A DNA stretch of 64,000 nt from DATFVA01 sp963747755 (GTDB lineage Bacteria; Bacteroidota; Ignavibacteria; Ignavibacteriales; Ignavibacteriaceae), in NCBI GenBank assembly GCA_963747755.1, contig CAVVGK010000003.1, forward strand, positions 124,001 to 188,000, read 5' to 3'. This document shows positions 17,902-26,120 of the stretch, one piece after another (position 1 is the first letter of the stretch; every line of letters starts with the position of its first letter). The notes beneath the pieces were generated by a model that did not search any database, was not told the DNA's origin, and saw nothing but the letters and a program-made list of their open reading frames with translations. Both the position numbers and the translations under genes were made by a program.

Positions 17902-19765
17902 AGTAAGGAACGCAAAACTTATCTTATGGATAATAACTGGTTTTGCTGCTGCAATAATTCTTAACCGCTTCATATTCGGATTAGGAGTAACAACAAACCT
18001 TAATGATGCAACACCGTGGGGGCTATGGATAGGGTTTGATGTTATGGGAGGAGTGGCACTTGCCGCAGGCGGATTCGTTCTGACCGCAATCTTTTATATT
18101 ATGAGGCGGGAGGAATTTCACCCGCTGGTAAAGCCTGCTGTACTAACTGCTTTCCTTGGCTATGTAGCGGTGATTATAAGTCTTCTTGTGGATCTTGGAC
18201 TTCCATGGAACATCTGGCATATGATTGTTTTTTGGAACCCTCACTCACCGTTATTTGAAGTCGGCTGGTGCGTTATGTTATACACCGGGGTGCTGCTGCT
18301 GGAGTTCAGTCCGGTTCCTTTGGAAAAATTCAGCAGGTATGCGAAAATCAGAAACTTCCTGATGAAGTACCGATTTGTATTTGTTCTGCTCGGTATAATG
18401 TTCTCAACTCTGCATCAGTCCTCACTTGGAAGTCTCTTCCTGATTATGCCTTTCAAACTTTTCCCATTGTGGTATTCCAACATCCTGCCAATTCAGTTTT
18501 TTATTTCGGCTATAGCGCTTGGCTTAATGATGGTTTCATATGAAAGTTTGGTTTCACATTGGCTGTACAAGCGAAGACCGGAATCAGACCTTGTGGGTAA
18601 ACTTTGCAAAATTGCTGTTTGGGTTCTGGCAATTTACTTTATAGTGAAGATTGCAGATATAATTGCCCAGGGCAAGTTTGATTTAATTTTTAACGGAAGC
18701 TGGCAGAGCAATCTATTTATAACGGAGCTTCTGATATCTACTATTATTCCTGCTGTACTCTTCTCTGTACCGAAATTACGCAAAACTGCACCGGTGCAGT
18801 GGATAGGTTCTTTTATGGTTGTCGTTGGTATGATGCTGAACCGGATAGATGTTGGGGGACTTGTAATGCTTGGGACAACAGGAGATTCCTATACCCCTTT
18901 AATAACTGAAATAGCAGTGAGTATCGGAATCATCTCGGTTGCTTCTATGGTATTCTTATTTGCGATTGAGAATTTCAATATATGGGAAATGCAGCCCCGG
19001 GAACCCGATTCATCCACGCACAAACTGCCTGAGTTTGATTATTCATCGAGAACATGGCTCGGGACTCCGGATGTAAATAGTTTAACAAAGCACTCCCTGG
19101 CCTTTATCATCAGTTTTGCTATCGGAATGGCTTTGACCCCTGGAAGTCATATTCACAGTGAAGGGGTAACGCACGTTAAGGTATATCGTGCTTCAGGCCT
19201 TGATACCCTTTACGTGAATGGAAACAGAGACGACCAGTTTGTAAAATTTCCCCATCAGGCACATATAAATCGCATTGGCAAAGAGCACTGTGTGAGCTGT
19301 CACCACCTTAATCTACCCGGTGAAAAACTGAGTGAGTGCTGGGAGTGTCATACCGGGATGTATACAAATGCAGATTTCTTTCAGCACGACTGGCATTCGG
19401 ATGTTGAGGGTGCAAATTTAAGATGCAGAGACTGTCATACGGAAGGCCTTAACCGCAGCCTTAATTCAGCTAAAAAATGCACGAACTGCCATAAGACATA
19501 TAACTTTAATTCCAAAGTGAAAAAGGTTAGCACTACTTATGAAATACTATCATATACAGATGCGCTGCATAATTTATGTGTATCGTGCCATATGAAGAAA
19601 TCGAAGGAGATCAAAGATAAGTCTGACCTGGCCAGATGCTCGACCTGTCATAAAACCGAACTCCCTGAAAATCTGACATCGGGGATTAACTGGAAACTTA
19701 ACATCCCCCATTTTAATAATGTAATTCTTCCTGATGTTAACACCGATGTACTGGGAACGAAGTGA
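17894..19765 (+). CDS. NrfD-type membrane subunit fused to a C-terminal hexaheme cytochrome c domain
   Basis: A 623-residue fusion. Residues about 1-390 are an NrfD/HmcC-like integral membrane protein with about ten helices and the family start ATPWGLWIGFDVMGG. After a further hydrophobic segment near residue 400 (LAFIISFAIGMALTPG) comes a domain with six C-x-x-C-H heme motifs: CVSCH, CWECH, CRDCH, CTNCH, CVSCH, CSTCH. In Hmc and Dsr complexes the cytochrome is a separate protein, so here the periplasmic electron port is built into the quinone-active subunit. The gene overlaps its upstream neighbour by 8 bp. The heme domain resembles class III/c7-type cytochromes. Confidence 0.88.
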   Translation: MNRVRNAKLILWIITGFAAAIILNRFIFGLGVTTNLNDATPWGLWIGFDVMGGVALAAGGFVLTAIFYIMRREEFHPLVKPAVLTAFLGYVAVIISLLVDLGLPWNIWHMIVFWNPHSPLFEVGWCVMLYTGVLLLEFSPVPLEKFSRYAKIRNFLMKYRFVFVLLGIMFSTLHQSSLGSLFLIMPFKLFPLWYSNILPIQFFISAIALGLMMVSYESLVSHWLYKRRPESDLVGKLCKIAVWVLAIYFIVKIADIIAQGKFDLIFNGSWQSNLFITELLISTIIPAVLFSVPKLRKTAPVQWIGSFMVVVGMMLNRIDVGGLVMLGTTGDSYTPLITEIAVSIGIISVASMVFLFAIENFNIWEMQPREPDSSTHKLPEFDYSSRTWLGTPDVNSLTKHSLAFIISFAIGMALTPGSHIHSEGVTHVKVYRASGLDTLYVNGNRDDQFVKFPHQAHINRIGKEHCVSCHHLNLPGEKLSECWECHTGMYTNADFFQHDWHSDVEGANLRCRDCHTEGLNRSLNSAKKCTNCHKTYNFNSKVKKVSTTYEILSYTDALHNLCVSCHMKKSKEIKDKSDLARCSTCHKTELPENLTSGINWKLNIPHFNNVILPDVNTDVLGTK

Positions 19766-19768
19766 TTT

Positions 19769-20155
19769 ATGCCGTCGAAAAAAATTCTGGTAATTGATGA
19801 CGAACCTGATGTTGTAGTTTATTTAACTACCGTTTTGGAAGCAAATGGTTATAAATCCTATTCAGCTGTTGATATAAAAACAGCAACGCAGATACTGAAA
19901 AAAATTCGTCCAGATCTTATTTGCCTGGATATTGTTATGCCGAAGGAAACAGGAATATCTTTTTATATTAAACTACAGCAGGAAAAAAAATTGAAGGATA
20001 TTCCTGTTATGATCATCAGCGGAATCGTGGAGTCTGATAAATTTAATTTCAGAACATATGTTAAGGATGAATCTGTACTTTCTCCGGCATGTTATATGGA
20101 AAAGCCCATTGATATAAAAAACTTTATTTGGAATATTGAACAATTAACTGGTTAA
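19769..20155 (+). CDS. Stand-alone response regulator receiver
   Basis: A 128-residue CheY-like protein, only a receiver. The acidic pair is Asp10/Asp11, the phosphoacceptor Asp54 (ICLDIVMP), and the conserved Lys is in YMEKPID. An insertion of about ten residues precedes that Lys, a feature shared with the receivers at 21289 and 24565. There is no DNA-binding domain. It starts 3 bp after the cytochrome fusion gene and precedes a sensor kinase, so it probably takes part in a phosphorelay or directly touches the redox complex. Confidence 0.9.
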   Translation: MPSKKILVIDDEPDVVVYLTTVLEANGYKSYSAVDIKTATQILKKIRPDLICLDIVMPKETGISFYIKLQQEKKLKDIPVMIISGIVESDKFNFRTYVKDESVLSPACYMEKPIDIKNFIWNIEQLTG

Positions 20156-20159
20156 AAAA

Positions 20160-21296
20160 ATGACCGGACATCTTGAAGAGAACAATTTATGGAAGAAAGA
20201 GTACCAAACCCTTTTTGATCGGGTGCCGTGCTATCTTACCGTAATCGGAAAAGATTTTAGAATCGTAAGAGCAAATGATGCCTTTCGCGAAAACTTCGGG
20301 GATGCTCTGAATGAACATTGCTATGCTATATATAAGAGAAGAAAAACCAGATGTCTTAACTGCCCTGCAGTTAAAACATTCAAAGACGGTAAGGTTCACC
20401 GTTCTCATCAACAGGGTATAGATATTCACGGACAAAAGATTTATTACGTCGTTACTACATCAGCTTTAATAAAAGATGCTGAAAATTTTGATTATGTGAT
20501 AGAAATATCCAATGATGTTACCGGAATGAAAAAGCTTGAAGAAAAGGTGATCGAGGCAAAAAGATTAGGGGCCGTGGGACAGACTGTTGCAGGGTTGGCG
20601 CATAGCATAAAGAATATTTTAATGGGTCTGGAAGGCGGAAAATATATTGTAAGTCTCGGCTTGAAAAAAAATGATCAGCAAATGATAAACCAGGGATGGG
20701 AAATGCTGGAAAGAAATTTTGATAAAACCACTTCTTTAGTCAAGGACTTTTTGAGCTTTTCAAAGGGAAGAGTTCCTGATCTGGAAATTGTAGATCCGGC
20801 CGATCTTATAATGGAAATTATTGATTTATATAAAGACGTAGCGGCTCAGTCAGGTATAGAACTTAAACCTGATATTGAAGGTACCATTAAACCTGTCCCT
20901 TTTGATAAGGCAGGAATACATACCTGTTTGACTAACCTTGTTTCAAACGCGATAGATGCATGCCTGATGTCTGAACAGAAAGGCACGGAGGTTTCAATCA
21001 GGGTGTCTGAAAAAAGAAATAAAATCATTTTTGAAGTTCAGGATAATGGCAGCGGAATTGACTACGAAATAAAGAAAAAAATATTCACCACTTTTTTTAC
21101 TACCAAAGGAGGAGGGGGAACGGGATTAGGCTTGTTGACCACAAGGAAGATTGTAGAAGAACATGGAGGGAAAATAACCGTAATCTCTCAAAAGGGTAAA
21201 GGCGCAAATTTTAAGATGGAATTCCTTCGCAAAAGATTATTGACTTTATATAAAGAATCGAAGGGAGAAATTAAAGCAGGAGAATATCATGACTGA
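20160..21296 (+). CDS. PAS-domain sensor histidine kinase
   Basis: A 378-residue soluble kinase without membrane helices. A PAS domain covers about residues 12-120 and contains a Cys-x-x-Cys pair (Cys65, Cys68, RCLNCPAVKTF) that could bind a metal or sense redox state. The HisKA box has the phosphoacceptor His148 (VAGLAHSIKNIL). The ATPase domain is intact: N-box NLVSNAIDACL, G1 DNGSGI, G2 GGGTGLGLLTTR. It is flanked by two receiver-only genes and overlaps the second by 8 bp, so it is likely to phosphorylate both. This is in contrast to the degenerate sensor at 57734. Confidence 0.9.
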   Translation: MTGHLEENNLWKKEYQTLFDRVPCYLTVIGKDFRIVRANDAFRENFGDALNEHCYAIYKRRKTRCLNCPAVKTFKDGKVHRSHQQGIDIHGQKIYYVVTTSALIKDAENFDYVIEISNDVTGMKKLEEKVIEAKRLGAVGQTVAGLAHSIKNILMGLEGGKYIVSLGLKKNDQQMINQGWEMLERNFDKTTSLVKDFLSFSKGRVPDLEIVDPADLIMEIIDLYKDVAAQSGIELKPDIEGTIKPVPFDKAGIHTCLTNLVSNAIDACLMSEQKGTEVSIRVSEKRNKIIFEVQDNGSGIDYEIKKKIFTTFFTTKGGGGTGLGLLTTRKIVEEHGGKITVISQKGKGANFKMEFLRKRLLTLYKESKGEIKAGEYHD

Positions 21297-21804
21297 AACA
21301 TACAAGAAAGTAATCCTTGTTGTAGATGATGAATCAGATGTTCGAAATTTTCTTCAAGCTGCCCTCATCGAAGCCGGATTTGACGTTATGGTTGCGGAAG
21401 ACGGTGATGCAGCTCTGCAAAAAATCAGGAAACAGAAACCTGATCTGATTTCACTGGATCTTGTGATGCCCCATAAATCTGGCGCAAAACTATATCATGA
21501 ACTGCAAAAAAATAAAGTTTGGGCTAAAATTCCTGTAATAATTGTAACAGGGCACGCACGCGATGAGCTCGGGAAGACGGATTTAAAGAATTTAATTATG
21601 TCAGGACCTGGCGTATACCTTGAAAAACCTGTAAAACCTGGCAATTACATAGCCGCCGTAAAAAGCATCCTGAACATGGAAACCAGTGAAGAGGAAAAAG
21701 AAACTGCAGAAATGGTGGAATTACAAAATTATCTGAAGAATATTATAGATGATGCTGATTCAAATACACTGAAGAAACTTAAAGAACTGGTAGGAAAAAA
21801 ATAA
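21289..21804 (+). CDS. Response regulator receiver with short C-terminal helical tail
   Basis: A 171-residue protein. The receiver has the acidic pair DD13-14, phosphoacceptor Asp57 (ISLDLVMP) and Lys in YLEKPVKP, preceded by a short insertion. The last 45 residues (ETSEEEKETAEMVELQNYLK and onward) look like an amphipathic, charged helix rather than a DNA-binding output. It closes the operon that starts at 14969. As with its two relatives in this region, signalling must go through protein contacts. Confidence 0.88.
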   Translation: MTETYKKVILVVDDESDVRNFLQAALIEAGFDVMVAEDGDAALQKIRKQKPDLISLDLVMPHKSGAKLYHELQKNKVWAKIPVIIVTGHARDELGKTDLKNLIMSGPGVYLEKPVKPGNYIAAVKSILNMETSEEEKETAEMVELQNYLKNIIDDADSNTLKKLKELVGKK

Positions 21805-21831
21805 TTTCGGTATAATTTTCCTTACTTTCTA

Positions 21832-21894
21832 GCAACATCCGGGATACATCACTGAATATACTTTTGATTTTACATTTATCCGTTAATACTTTTT
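21832..21894 (+). promoter_or_regulatory. Shared sulfate-respiration promoter module, copy B
   Basis: GCAACA starts at 21832, followed by GGGATACATCA, TTG at 21864-21866 and TACTTTTT at 21887-21894. Copy B agrees with copy A over GCAACA and GGGATACATCA and has the same 26- and 20-bp spacers as all other copies. The NarI-like gene starts 52 bp downstream. Confidence 0.7.
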
Positions 21895-21945
21895 GAATTA
21901 AATACCGGTGGTATCCGGTTAGTAATTTTAAATCCGGAGTATATA

Positions 21946-22881
21946 ATGCTTATACTTTACCTCCTCACTTATTTGTCCGTTCTTGTTTTCATAATTCTGA
22001 TTATTAGTAAAATATTGCATTATGCAAGAACTCCGCTGCATCTCAGATGGGACTTATATCCGGTGGCCCACGAAACTAAGCGTAATAAATATGGAGGTTC
22101 ATATTACGAAGAAACGGAATGGTGGACCAAAAAAAATAAAAAAAGCAGATTTGCCGAGTTCAAAGTCATGTTTGAGGAAATAATCTTCTTAAAAGGAGTT
22201 TATCATAATAACCGGAAACTATGGTATTATTCTTTTCCATTTCACCTGGGGTTGTATCTGACGACCGCAGCATTTACGCTGATGATACTATCTGTAATTC
22301 TTGATCTAAGTGCGGCTAGCAATATGTTCTGGCAGTATAGTACTGCGGAGGATATACTTTTTTATCTAACCAATGCAACAGGGTATACCGCACTAATTCT
22401 GACCTTTTTCGGGAGTCTGGGACTTATCCTGCTTCGGGTAACTGATAAAAAGTTCAGGATATACAACACCCCTATGGATTTTATTAATCTTTTTTTCATT
22501 CTGATCCTGACTATCAGCATGGTATTAACGCTCAGTCCATCAAACACTTCATTTATTCTATATAAAATATATTTGAAGAATTTATTTACCCTTAATTTTA
22601 CGGTTATAGCCAGACCTTTATTTCTTGTTCATATAGCCCTTGTCTCCATTTTCCTTCTTTATTTCCCATTGACAAGAATGATGCATCTCTTTGCGAAGTA
22701 TTTTACATACCACGAAGTACGCTGGGAAGATAGTCCCAACCTTAAAGGCGGCAAGCTGGAGAATAAAATAAAACTGGCATTAAATTATGGAGTAAGCTGG
22801 TCAGCCCCACACATTAAAACAGGAAAAACCTGGGGAGAAGTAGCTACAAAACTTCCGCCGGAGGTCAGCAATGTTAAATAG
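21946..22881 (+). CDS. DsrM/NarI-like membrane cytochrome b subunit
   Basis: A 311-residue membrane protein with about six hydrophobic helices. Histidines in SFPFHLGLYL and in VHIALVSIFLLYFPLTRMMHLF match the heme b ligand positions of DsrM/HmeC. A soluble segment of about 60 residues after the first helix (ARTPLHLRWDLYPVAHE) is typical of this subfamily. It overlaps the next gene, a DsrK-like protein, by 11 bp. The pair forms a two-subunit DsrMK-like module without J, O or P subunits, likely oxidising menaquinol to reduce a cytoplasmic disulfide-type acceptor. Confidence 0.85.
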   Translation: MLILYLLTYLSVLVFIILIISKILHYARTPLHLRWDLYPVAHETKRNKYGGSYYEETEWWTKKNKKSRFAEFKVMFEEIIFLKGVYHNNRKLWYYSFPFHLGLYLTTAAFTLMILSVILDLSAASNMFWQYSTAEDILFYLTNATGYTALILTFFGSLGLILLRVTDKKFRIYNTPMDFINLFFILILTISMVLTLSPSNTSFILYKIYLKNLFTLNFTVIARPLFLVHIALVSIFLLYFPLTRMMHLFAKYFTYHEVRWEDSPNLKGGKLENKIKLALNYGVSWSAPHIKTGKTWGEVATKLPPEVSNVK

Positions 22882-24526
22882 AGCCTTGGATTCTGATTTA
22901 AATGAGAGCACGAATTCAAATAAGAAGAAGATAAGTTCAATAAAAGATTTTACAAGACTGGACGGTCAGCTTACTTCTCTTCATCCTGAAAATTATATGA
23001 AGCTGCCTTACCCTTACGATAACTGGGTCGATCCCCCCATAAAAGAGTTGACAGAGGATCAGAAGCAAAGGCTTGAGCATTCCCTGGACGGTCTATCTGC
23101 AATCGCAATACCTGTTCCAGCAACGGATGCAGAGAAAGAAATAAAAGTGGCCAGGTTTTTATCAGGATTAAAAAAACTTTTTAATAAAGAGGATAACTGG
23201 ACCTTTATTCAACCCCTGCTTCTCTCGATGGAAAACTGTATGAAATGCCAGACTTGCTCGGATGAATGTCCTATTTATATTTCCAGCGGCAGGGAGGAAA
23301 TTTACAGGCCCATATTCAGGGGAGAAATCTTAAGAAGAATTGTTAATAAATACCTCAAACCCGGCGGTAAATTTTATAACAAGTTTACAGGATCCGATAT
23401 AGAACTCAACTGGGATACCATTGCAAGACTTGCCGAACTTGCTTACCGATGTACAATGTGCCGGCGCTGTGCACAGGCATGTCCTATAGGGGTTGATAAT
23501 GGACTGATTACAAGGGAGATTAGGAAGCTTTTCAGTCAGGAACTCGAACTTGCGCCGGAGGAACTTCACAATTCAGGAACGGTAAAGCAGATGAAAACCG
23601 GCTCCTCTACCGGAACAAACCCAACTGCAATGCTTGATATTATAGATTTTATTGAAGAAGATTTGAGAGATTTGTATAACATTAACATCAAAATGCCGAT
23701 TGATAAAAAAGGTGCAGATATTCTGCTGATCCATAACTTTGGAGAATATCTTTCGTGGCCTGAAAATATTATGGCTTTTGCAATAATATTTGAAAAAGCG
23801 GGGGTAAACTGGACGTTATCCTCAGAAATGGGTGGGTATGATTCTGTAAATTATGGTTTATTCTATGATGATGTGCAGCTTGCCAGAGTAGCGCTTGAGC
23901 ATATCGGAATAGCGAAAAAACTTGGGGTAAAAAAGATCGTTATGGGTGAGTGCGGCCACGCACATAAGGCTTTAATGCCGATTGCTGACAGGATACTTGT
24001 GGGAGATAATATCATTCCGAGAGAAAGTGCTTTCCCGGTTCTTGAGGAAATTGTATTCAGCGGGAAAATAAAATTTGACCCGAAAAAAAATAATTTCCCT
24101 GTTACACTGCATGACCCCTGCAATACTGCAAGGTCAATGGGCATCGTAGAGCCGCAAAGAAAAATACTGCGGTATCTATGTCCTGAGTTTGTTGAGATGG
24201 AACCCCATGGGGTAAACAATTATTGCTGCGGAGGGGGCAGCGGTTTTGCAATTTTCCAGGGAAAGAACTTTCCTGACTGGAGGAATGCAATATCATTCAG
24301 AATGAAATTTAAGCAGATTCTGGAAGCATTTCAGGAGAATCTTGATCCTTCTACATATAAATATGTGTGCGCGCCCTGTTCTAACTGTAAAGGAGCCTTT
24401 CGCGATGGATTGAAATACTATAATGCTTTTGAAAAATGCGGAATAATATATGGAGGGTTGGTTGAATTAATTGTAAATGCTATGGTAGATATGGAAAAGC
24501 CGTTTATCGAATGGGAGTTGAAATAA
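22871..24526 (+). CDS. DsrK/HdrD-like iron-sulfur oxidoreductase (second paralogue)
   Basis: A 551-residue cytoplasmic protein with [4Fe-4S] motifs CMKCQTCSDECPIY and CTMCRRCAQACPIG, and the full HdrD-type catalytic set HDPCNTARSMG, YCCGGGSGFAI and CAPCSNCKGA. Its length and N-terminal extension of about 100 residues (with the YPYDNWVDPP segment) resemble DsrK at 35752 more than the shorter protein at 14969. Pairing with the membrane subunit just upstream is shown by gene overlap. A receiver gene follows. Its disulfide substrate is unknown; DsrC trisulfide or another heterodisulfide are candidates. Confidence 0.87.
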   Translation: MLNRALDSDLNESTNSNKKKISSIKDFTRLDGQLTSLHPENYMKLPYPYDNWVDPPIKELTEDQKQRLEHSLDGLSAIAIPVPATDAEKEIKVARFLSGLKKLFNKEDNWTFIQPLLLSMENCMKCQTCSDECPIYISSGREEIYRPIFRGEILRRIVNKYLKPGGKFYNKFTGSDIELNWDTIARLAELAYRCTMCRRCAQACPIGVDNGLITREIRKLFSQELELAPEELHNSGTVKQMKTGSSTGTNPTAMLDIIDFIEEDLRDLYNINIKMPIDKKGADILLIHNFGEYLSWPENIMAFAIIFEKAGVNWTLSSEMGGYDSVNYGLFYDDVQLARVALEHIGIAKKLGVKKIVMGECGHAHKALMPIADRILVGDNIIPRESAFPVLEEIVFSGKIKFDPKKNNFPVTLHDPCNTARSMGIVEPQRKILRYLCPEFVEMEPHGVNNYCCGGGSGFAIFQGKNFPDWRNAISFRMKFKQILEAFQENLDPSTYKYVCAPCSNCKGAFRDGLKYYNAFEKCGIIYGGLVELIVNAMVDMEKPFIEWELK

Positions 24527-24564
24527 AACACCTCTAATAATCAGAGAAATCTGAAGGCAAAAAA

Positions 24565-24957
24565 ATGAAAAATATTAAAAAAATATTATTAATAGATGAT
24601 GAAGAAGATATCCTTCTATACCTTGCAGTTTTTTTTAAGGATAAAAAATTTGATGTAATAACTGCTTCAAATGGAAAGGAGGGTTTCGAGAAGGCTCTTG
24701 CTGAACATCCGGATATAATCACACTTGATATTTCCATGCCTGAAGAATCAGGGATAAAAACCCTGAGGGAATTGCAGAACGACCCTTTAACGAAGAACAC
24801 CCCTATAATTATAATTACAGGGGTGGCTTCAGATTTTAAACGGTTTATAAGGGATCGCAGACAGGTTCATATGCCAGAAGGTTATTTTGAAAAACCGATC
24901 GACAGAGATCTTCTTTTAGAGAAGGTAAATGAACTCTTAGATATAACGGTTGTTTAA
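24565..24957 (+). CDS. Stand-alone response regulator receiver
   Basis: A 130-residue receiver-only protein: acidic pair Asp11/Asp12, phosphoacceptor Asp55 (IITLDISMP), Ser/Thr position in IIITGVAS and Lys in YFEKPID, again with a charged insertion (RDRRQVHMPEG) before it. It ends the second DsrMK-like unit. No DNA-binding domain. It is the third such receiver within 5.2 kb, and the only kinase nearby is the one at 20160, which may serve all three. Confidence 0.9.
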   Translation: MKNIKKILLIDDEEDILLYLAVFFKDKKFDVITASNGKEGFEKALAEHPDIITLDISMPEESGIKTLRELQNDPLTKNTPIIIITGVASDFKRFIRDRRQVHMPEGYFEKPIDRDLLLEKVNELLDITVV

Positions 24958-24979
24958 TAGGCCTTTGACAGGTTGATTG

Positions 24980-25405
24980 TTAATCGTGCCTGCAGATTAA
25001 ACCTGCGTCGTCCTTTAATTCACCTTTGATAAATTTATCAAGTGCTTCATCGATCAGTTCAACATCTGAAAAAATCGGGGTAATGTTGTTTTGCTTTAAA
25101 TCTTCCACTATCCTCCATCCGCCTCCGCTAGATATGAGATAGCTGCAGTCTTGCAGACCGTTTATCAAACCTGCATGTGAATGACCTCCTCCTTCACCAG
25201 TATGCTGGTGTTCATGATTCATCCTGTGATGGGTGAACACATTTTCCCTTAATTCCTTTTTTATGATTGTATCATCATCCAATTCGAAAATCATAAAAGA
25301 CCGGCATCGGCCGAGATGGCCCGTGACCCGGGTTCCATCATTGGTGGCGATTGCAATTTTGCCCGAAAAATGTCCAGATCCTGCCGAATTTGTTTCATCT
25401 GCCAT
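24980..25405 (-). CDS. NifX/NifB-type dinitrogenase iron-molybdenum cofactor-like protein
   Basis: A 141-residue protein with the MTH1175/NifX fold: KIAIATNDGTRVTGHLGRC at the start of the domain and CSYLISSGGGWRIVEDLKQ in the middle. A His-rich stretch (HHRMNHEHQHTGEGGGHSHAG) sits between and could bind metal. No nitrogenase genes are present, so it is one of the many metal-cofactor carriers of anaerobes found with UPF0251 regulators. It lies 21 bp downstream of such a regulator gene and is convergent with the receiver gene at 24565. Confidence 0.82.
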   Translation of the reverse strand: MADETNSAGSGHFSGKIAIATNDGTRVTGHLGRCRSFMIFELDDDTIIKKELRENVFTHHRMNHEHQHTGEGGGHSHAGLINGLQDCSYLISSGGGWRIVEDLKQNNITPIFSDVELIDEALDKFIKGELKDDAGLICRHD

Positions 25406-25426
25406 GAGAATACCTTATTATTTTAA

Positions 25427-25705
25427 TTATTGAGTATTAATTTTTACCGCTTTCCCATTTAAAATAGCATCCGCAAGTTTTTTGCGTGCGCTTTCAATAA
25501 TCCTTCCGAAAGTGGCCCTTGAAACATTCATTTCACCCGAGGCTCGCTCCTGCGAATACGAGAGCAGATCGGCCAGCCTTAATGACTCGAGTTCATCCTG
25601 TTCAAGTATGACCTCTTCCAGTTCAAACATCGGGATGCCCCTCGGTTTGAAATAGAAGGAGGACGGATTACAGCATATCCTGCGGTTTTTCTTTGGTCGC
25701 GGCAT
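25427..25705 (-). CDS. UPF0251 (DUF134) helix-turn-helix protein
   Basis: About 92 residues. I place the start at the ATG at 25705 (MPRPKKNRRI); the TTG three bases earlier is a weaker choice. The family start PRPKKNRRICCNPSSFYFKPRG and the sigma-70 region 4-like HTH (ESLRLADLLSYSQERASGEM followed by NVSRATFGRIIESARKKLA) are clear. Members are small DNA-binding proteins usually next to NifX-like or metal-related genes, as here. A 14-bp perfect palindrome about 90 bp upstream, over its own promoter, is its probable operator. Confidence 0.9.
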   Translation of the reverse strand: MPRPKKNRRICCNPSSFYFKPRGIPMFELEEVILEQDELESLRLADLLSYSQERASGEMNVSRATFGRIIESARKKLADAILNGKAVKINTQ

Positions 25706-25776
25706 CAATTATAGAGTTAATTAGCAAAATAACCACTCATAAGTGTAAGCAGTTCAAAGATCTATTTTTAGGATGT

Positions 25777-25808
25777 CAGACCTACATATATTATGAGCAT
25801 ATGCTCAA
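25777..25808 (-). promoter_or_regulatory. Promoter of the UPF0251-NifX unit with operator palindrome
   Basis: On the minus strand TTG (25808-25806) is followed after 21 bp by TAGGTCTG (25784-25777), fitting the TTG / TAnnTTTG form with one mismatch. The TTG lies inside the palindrome TGAGCATATGCTCA (25794-25807), so binding there would block the promoter. The UPF0251 start codon is about 72 bp further on. Confidence 0.5.
25794..25807. promoter_or_regulatory. 14-bp perfect palindrome TGAGCATATGCTCA
   Basis: The two halves TGAGCAT and ATGCTCA are exact reverse complements without a spacer. I saw no second copy in the window. Its location over the presumed -33 element upstream of the UPF0251 gene suggests an autoregulatory operator for a dimeric HTH protein. 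Confidence 0.65.
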
Positions 25809-26120
25809 AACTAAATAATTAATAATTTAAAAACAAATTTGCTGCCTCCGATATTTGTCAGTACGAATAATTATCATAACTAATAATATTTATTGGCATT
25901 TCAGAGAAATATGCGCAAATTACTGTTAAAAATTTGAACAGCTGTCCTGATGAGAAATGCGAATCCTTCTGTTTTGTAAACAATATGTTGTTGGCATAAA
26001 GATTGGAATTCATGTTGGAAGATAAATATTCATCCTGGCACCAGCTAAGGCATCTCGATTGGGGTAGAATAACGGCTGGCCAATACGAATCGTTTATCAA
26101 GGTGAACTAAAATAGTGTAA

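Larger units (their letters stand above)
25709..26120. other. Divergent intergenic region, 412 bp
   Basis: Between the minus-strand UPF0251 gene and the plus-strand transposase-derived gene. Besides the palindrome and minus-strand promoter it contains only short open frames. One of 32 codons begins with ATG at 26012 and ends at 26110, is rich in Trp/His, and follows another short frame with several Cys; they could be remnants of a decayed gene but neither has a clear ribosome site. No terminal inverted repeat of an insertion sequence was found here. Confidence 0.5.

Noticed and set aside
24980..25705. Nitrogen-fixation locus
   Set aside because: Only a NifX-like protein is present; such proteins are common in anaerobes without nitrogenase.
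25858..26100. 80-codon minus-strand frame in the divergent intergenic region
   Set aside because: No ribosome site, no family-like motif, and composition matches non-coding AT-rich DNA.
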